From: Turnera subulata
Lineage: Eukaryota; Streptophyta; Magnoliopsida; Malpighiales; Passifloraceae
Direction: 5' to 3'
Assembly: GCA_028386065.3 (NCBI GenBank)
Contig: JAKUCV010000176.1
Span: forward strand, 144,938 to 208,937
Length of the DNA: 64,000 bases
Made by a program: the position numbers and the translations under genes. Below, one piece after another: positions 58,886 through 64,000 of the stretch. The notes below the pieces were generated by a model. It was not told the origin of the DNA, did no database searches, and saw only the letters and a program-made list of their open reading frames with translations. Within the stretch, counting starts at the first letter, position 1. Every line of letters begins with the position of its first letter.

Positions 58886-60720
58886 TGTTAGAACAATAGC
58901 CCTTCGCTAGAGGGGGGGTGAATAGCGATAATCGAATAAAAACGAAATAAGCAGGAATTAAATGCGGAATTAAAAGAATGAAGGACACAAGAAATTTATC
59001 CTGGTTCACACACACTCTACTAGTGTGGCTAATCCAGCCCTTCAAGTCTCACTTGAAGATTTCACTATCTACGTTAAGCTTACGGGTGCTTAACAAACCG
59101 TTACAACCTAGGAATTCTAGTCACAAGAATCCTAAACCCTGAAAGTTCAAGTCACATGAACTTCAGCTCTCTTGCTTGAAGATACCTCACTTCAAGACTT
59201 TCCTAGGAATTCTAATCTCAAGAATCCTAGACTTGCTTAAGGATACCACACCTTAAGACTTCTCACACAAGAAGATATACCCTCTTCTTGTGAATCTAAA
59301 CAAGGGAACTAACCTCCCTTAAGGTGTATGAATACACAATCACTCAGAACAAAAGACTCTCTCAAAGAGCAGGTATGAGTGTACAAGTGAAGCTCTAAAA
59401 GGCAACTCTCAAATCCTCAATAGGATATTGGCTCAACAAAGATTGATTTGAATGTATGAGATGAATGCATGTAAGTAGAGAGTTGATTCATTTTGAAACA
59501 TAGCTAAAAATGCTCAATTTATAGCTCTGAGAAGTTATAGAGCCGTTTTAAATCCACCCAAAAACAGCCTTAAACAAAACATAGTGGGTGCTGAAAAAGT
59601 TGTCTGCTACAACGGCAAAACATCGATGTTTTCACTTTAAACATCGATGTTTTAGCCAGCAATTTTAAATTATTGCTCCAACGGCTAGTAGAACATCGAT
59701 GTTGCATTTGAGAACATCGATGTTTTCATACTCAACATCGATGTTCTCCAATTCAACATCGATGTTTTTGAGCTTCGCAAAAATATGATGAAAAAGGGTT
59801 TATGCAAGAACATCGATGTTGGAAAATGAAACATCGATGTTTTTTGGCTTCGGCAAAATTCATTTTGAAATCAATTATCAGAACATCGATGTTTCCAATA
59901 GAACATCGATGTTTTTCCGCTTCTGCCAAATTTTGGAAAACCTTGAAGAAATCACAACATCGATGTTTTAATGACAACATCGATGTTTTGACCAACGGTC
60001 ACAAGAACATCGATGTTTTATAGTCCAACATCGATGTTTTAGAGCTACTGCAAAATTCATTTTGAAACCAAATATCAGAACATCGATGTTGCCATTGGAA
60101 CATCGATGTTTTTCCGCTTCTGCCAACTTTTGTAAAACCTTGGAAAAACAGAACATCGATGTTTAAAATCACAACATCGATGTTTTGATCGGGCAGACCA
60201 TTTTTAAGTGCAACGGTCATGAGAACATCGATGTTTGGGATGCCAACATCGATGTTCAGACCTTACTGCCCGTTTTGGAAGAAGTTTTAAGGCAGCAACA
60301 TCGATGTCTAAACTTACTACATCGATGTTCATTATTTGAAAACACATTTTGTGATTGAAATGATGCTATGAAATGCATGAGTAAAACTTGTTTTATTTTG
60401 AGCCAATGCCTAAGAGAAGTTGAGTGTTTTACCTTGTACAAAGGGGTCCTAACTTCTCTTGCTCTTTTTGCACTTTAACTCTTGACTTCAATTCTTGAGC
60501 AAGTTGTTCTTGACTTCACTTCTTTTTGCTTGACATTGCCCTTGTACTTTTTGAGTTCCCAACTCATCTTTCTCTTCTTGCTTGTAGCTTCAAATTGATC
60601 ACAATGTTTGAGCTCTTCTTCTTTGCTTGATTTCTTTTTGCTTCAAGGATGTCATCAATTGAGCCAAGGTTTGTCATTATCAAAACCCTGAAATGAAGCA
60701 AGGAGGCATGAGTTCTAAAA
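58886..60720 (-). repeat. 5' LTR of minus element (complete)
   Basis: 1835 bp. On the minus strand it has the U3 array at 59618-60329, a TATA box near 59515-59522 (CTATAAATTGAG), and a hairpin chain at about 59030-59310. That chain includes an extra stem CAAGAAGA/TCTTCTTG around TATACCC (plus strand) at about 59269-59291. Confidence 0.93.
59618..60329 (-). promoter_or_regulatory. Palindrome array, 22 ACATCGATGT sites
   Basis: Centres at 59624, 59645, 59697, 59718, 59739, 59760, 59814, 59835, 59887, 59907, 59961, 59981, 60011, 60032, 60084, 60104, 60157, 60178, 60229, 60250, 60302 and 60323. Pair-to-pair steps are mostly 72-75 bp. TCCAACGGCTA at 59677-59687 is a perfect match to the MSA consensus YCYAACGGYYA, and CCAACGGTCA occurs at about 59993. 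Confidence 0.92.
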
Positions 60721-60725
60721 GCCAA

Positions 60726-62490
60726 AATTTAAAACCTTTGGTTAATTTAAACTCACTTCCCTATTTATTCCCACAAACCTACAGTTACTAATTTTAATCC
60801 CACTCATACAAGATAACTGCCATATTTCCATTAATTAGTCATTAATATGGAAAAAGTGAGTGATATTCAAAAACACCATAAGGAAAGAGAGTGAGACTTC
60901 GGGTGTAACCCTCAACTGATCCTTAACCCAAAATCCTCTCTCTCTACTTAACCATCAGAGTTCAAAAATACAAAAAGCCTTCCAACTCCAAACCCAGAAG
61001 AACATTGAAGGTTCTATTGGTCTCTTTGATAAAAAGAGAAGTATGGTTGAAGTTCTTGCTCATTCATCTCTGCTAGAATAAGTGTTTAAGGAGTATGAGG
61101 ATAATTCCACACAATTAGTGAATTTGGAAACCATTAGTACTCTTGTCTATAAGAGATTGATTAAGGATTTTCTCACCAACATGATGCCAAGGCTAATAAT
61201 GATGGTCATACTGTTAGTGGTCATAGTCTGATTCGTGGACAATGTGTCTTCATCGATGCCAAATTGCTCAGGAACCTGCTCAAACTGCTCTAAGGGAAAG
61301 TTACAAAGGTGAAGCACTAAAAAAAAAAAACTAGATCGAGCAACACTATTCCACATACTTCTAGTGTTTTTGAGCAAAGAAGACAGTTTGTTGGTAAAGC
61401 TAGAAAGGCTGGCAGGTGTGAGGATACGTCAGCTGATCATAGATTCCTGTTATACATCATCACTCGAGTACTCACAACATGGCCAACAAAATCTTTTTGA
61501 GGACTTATGATATATGGCTGCTAGGATATTTGCTTGCCAATGACTCGGTTGATTATGCATACATCACTCTCTATCACATGATGCAATACAAAGATGTCAT
61601 GAGTACCTTAACTCTTTCCCACATGCGTATCAAGAAGATTAAGCAATGTGTGTTTTATATCTCACAACCATGCTCATCCAAGGCTGCAAGAGTTCAGGCA
61701 TCAACTGAAGGGGTGAAAGATGTAAAAGGAGAGATTCTAAAAATCAAGGGGGATGGTTACTAAGCTATGGGATATGTAGAAGGCACAATTGGACTTGCTT
61801 GTGAACCACTTTCATCCGAATACTAGTATGTTCTCTACCTCGGATTCCTCGTTTGATAAGGATGCTGATGAGGATAAATCCACCGAGTATTCTTCCTCTA
61901 GATCCCATGCCCAATTAGGATCATGCATCATGTTTAATTTCGGCTTATGCTTTACTTTGGATATTCTGGATATTTTGGTTCAGCTTTGCTTCTAACTGCT
62001 TATGACTTCTCTTCATGGGCATCCAAATCTGATGCTCACCTAGGATCATGCATTTTTTACTCTCTGCTTGTTATCTGGTTCTTGTGTTTGGCTATTAGTT
62101 TTGGCATTCTCGGTACCAATCTGTCTATCTGTCACTATTATTAGGTTCTAGTTGTTATCTTTGATATCTGTTGCTGTTGTTTCTGTTATGGCTTCTTCCA
62201 TGCCAAACTGTCTGCCCTTGTTGTGCTTTTTGTGATGCCAAAAGGGGGAGAGATTACTAGGTTGTGGGAGAGATTTAGGTTCGGGAGCATGTGGATTTGT
62301 GTTTTTCGACATGTTCATTCTCTTTTAATATAATGTGGCTTCTAAATTCTATGTCTTCAATTTATTTTTCTACTCCTTACGCTCTAACCGCTTGAAAGAT
62401 GGACAAATTAGAAAAATATTTTATCTAGGAGGAGCATATGTTGAGGGGGAGCATACATTCACATCTCCACATAGTTTAAGGTTTGTCATA
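60726..62490 (+). pseudogene. Post-pol region of SIRE-like element, possible envelope-like relic
   Basis: This is the region between pol and the 3' LTR of the element at 40836. Open pieces include one from about 60960 (FDKKRSMVEVLAHSSLL, QLVNLETISTLVYKRLIKDF) with a TAA interruption, and 61479-61763 (KIFLRTYDIWLLGYLLAND, YITLYHMMQYKDVM). I recognise no domain with certainty. Position and a lysine-rich layout fit a decayed envelope-like ORF, but they differ from the 47895 protein. The stretch after 61790 has short hydrophobic ORFs and ends in two GGGGGAG purine runs. Confidence 0.45.
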
Positions 62491-62508
62491 ATCAAAAAGG
62501 GGGAGAAT
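62479..62508 (+). promoter_or_regulatory. Polypurine tract and upstream arm, SIRE-like element
   Basis: AAAAAGGGGGAGAA ends at 62508 at the LTR start. Upstream is TTTGTCATAATCAAAA, which is the exact inverse of TTTTGATTATGACAAA inside the LTR (about 62690-62706). Both arms differ by one compensating base from those at 49378/49437. Confidence 0.82.
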
Positions 62509-63745
62509 GTGAATCAGTTGATGATTAGGAAGATGCTTAAGGTTAAATAAGTATGCTTAGGCCGAATTAAGTATGATTATTAACATAAGACATGGATTAA
62601 ATTGTGACATTGATTATGCTATTATAATATGCCTATAAATACAATTTAATATGTCAATTATTATTAAATAATTAAATGAACTAACTAGGTTTTGATTATG
62701 ACAAACCTATACAAACCTCTGTATAGCATCTTGTGCTTCTAACCATGATTTGCAGCTCACACAAGTGCCCCATCCGTGATCAACTCCTTGGAAGAAGAAG
62801 TGAATGGGAATGGAGAGTGTGTTAGTGCACATGAGATGTCGCTTTCATCAAAAGATATTCATGTGACTTGATTTGTTTAATCCCTATGGGGAATGGTCAA
62901 ACAAACCTAGTACCTACCGATTTTTGGGATTGATTCTGTGATAAAAGCAACCTTAAACAAATCAAAAGGCAGCTGATTTCAGACTTCCTAAGACCAACCT
63001 AGGACTATGCTAAACAATGTCATCAATGGTCAAAAAGCTACAGTCTGATGGGTCTCGTGCCAAAGCGTGAAAGAGACAACAGGGAAGAAGACCGTTGACA
63101 CTCTAGCGCCTCTGGCAATGAAACGGGCTGGAATGAAAGGGACAACTAATAGATCAATTCGAATTGAAATCATCCCTCTTGCCTCTATTTAATGGAAACT
63201 GATTCAAAGAGAAACTTAGAACTGCCATACTAAGATTCTGAGTTAGAGCAAAACCCTACAGTTCTCAAGTGAAACAAAAAGAGAGAGAAAATTTTTTTCA
63301 CTTGTTCACATACTTAGTTAAGCAAGCTTTTTGGGAAAAGCAAAGTACTTTTACTTAGTGATAGCTTCTGCGTTTGATTCTGAGTGATTGTGTAAAAGCA
63401 AAGCTTGGGTGAGCTTTGTGGTGAGTGTTTAGGTTTGAGTTGAGCCTAAAGGAAAAACTTATATTAAAGGCTTTTTGGTTGAACCCGTGAAAAACCAAGG
63501 TTAGTGACGGTTTAGAATTCTCAAGGGGGAATCCTTGAGTAGTGGATGTAGTCCTGCGTGGCGAACCACTATAAATCGTGTGTCTAATTATCTCTAACCC
63601 TTCCTCCTTGTGTGTTGATTAGTTTGTTCATTAGTGTTCTCAAACACAAATCTCAAACACATAAACACTTTGGCAATAGAGACACCAAATCGGGTTTAAT
63701 CCGGAAAGGCTAATTCACCCCCCTTTTAGCCACTTTGGGCCAACA
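62509..63745 (+). repeat. 3' LTR of SIRE-like element
   Basis: 1237 bp, clearly more diverged from its partner (40836-42062) than the LTRs of the nested elements are from theirs, which agrees with greater age. It has no ACATCGATGT array. Confidence 0.9.
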
Positions 63746-64000
63746 TGACCTACTCTTTGAAGAAAAAGATAAAAACTATAATTGTAAAATGGTTAAATGA
63801 GAAATAAACCTAGTTATATTATAAACAAAAAAAAAAAATCTACATGAATTACTAATTTCTTGCAATATAATGCCATTTGGAATCTGGAAAGAAATCCACT
63901 ACGTTATAATAAAATTATAATTATCCTTATGAAAATGTAGGGGAGAATTGAGGAAATAAAAAATTAATATTAACTTTCTAAAGTACAATCATGTTTGATT
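63746..64000. other. AT-rich flank
   Basis: It begins with the TSD copy TGACC and holds no recognisable feature. Confidence 0.6.

Larger units (their letters stand above)
55359..60720 (-). mobile_element. Non-autonomous SIRE-like element, gag-only, minus strand
   Basis: LTRs at 55359-56932 (with a gap) and 58886-60720, perfect TSD GCCAA (55354-55358, 60721-60725). The internal region is only 1.95 kb and contains gag and a protease vestige. It lacks the antisense ORF and the 417-codon ORF of the element at 42765. The outer terminus reads AA instead of CA (60719-60720). Confidence 0.92.

Noticed and set aside
59618..60329. CRISPR-like array (short palindromic repeats with spacers)
   Set aside because: Repeat unit is 10-12 bp, spacers are of two sizes and related to each other, the context is a plant LTR, and no cas gene is present.

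Overview
The window looks like heterochromatic, intergenic DNA of a flowering plant, most likely a eudicot. It is built almost entirely of transposable elements nested inside one another. I see no convincing host protein-coding gene, rRNA, tRNA or CRISPR array. Evidence for a plant host is the mix of Ty1/copia and Ty3/gypsy LTR retrotransposons, SIRE-like elements, an L1-type LINE with a CCHC ORF1, a MULE transposase relic and a hAT-like MITE. Two runs of N (33027-33930 and 55567-56550) are assembly gaps.

Layout. (A) 979-1698: a 5'-truncated LINE with an 18-bp target-site duplication (TSD). (B) 2871-13830: a terminal-inverted-repeat (TIR) DNA element carrying a hAT-like MITE (3462-3649) and a complete but mutationally dead Tekay/Del-like Ty3/gypsy chromovirus on the minus strand (3761-13440, TSD TAACT). 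(C) 14010-22540: an L1-like LINE on the minus strand, split by a 4.7-kb Ty1/copia element with 180-bp LTRs (15591-20330, TSD CACAG). (D) 23561-25014: a solo LTR (TSD TAATT). (E) 25210-26790: a broken MULE transposase with a possible CACTA end. (F) 27620-39501: a minus-strand Ty1/copia element. Its 3' LTR is split by a plus-strand gypsy deletion derivative (27843-34806, TSD CTAAT), which is itself split by a solo LTR (32806-34127, TSD GTGAT). (G) 40836-63745: a degenerate SIRE-like copia element holding two insertions of a non-autonomous SIRE-like family, one plus (42765-50831, TSD GTCAA) and one minus (55359-60720, TSD GCCAA).

The most interesting system is this non-autonomous family with its related solo LTRs. 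The members keep a gag that has the same internal deletion in both copies, end pol exactly after a vestigial protease active-site motif, and (in the longer copy) carry an envelope-like/plant-transposon-protein ORF plus an antisense ORF with part of a LINE endonuclease domain. Their U3 regions, and an internal region between the two extra ORFs, hold 16-22 copies of the palindrome ACATCGATGT. These come in pairs 20-21 bp apart, many pairs repeat every 72-75 bp, and the array ends 55-110 bp upstream of a TATA box. MYB3R/MSA-like AACGG sites are interleaved. The transcribed R-U5 region is a chain of about nine short hairpins. A 16-bp inverted repeat that covaries between families flanks the polypurine tract. 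Both assembly gaps lie in the palindrome array position of this LTR family.

The TSDs and nesting give a relative chronology. In G, the 22.9-kb SIRE-like element inserted first and decayed (RT active site lost, start codon lost), and the two non-autonomous copies came later. In F, the copia element came first, then the gypsy derivative, then the solo LTR's parent.
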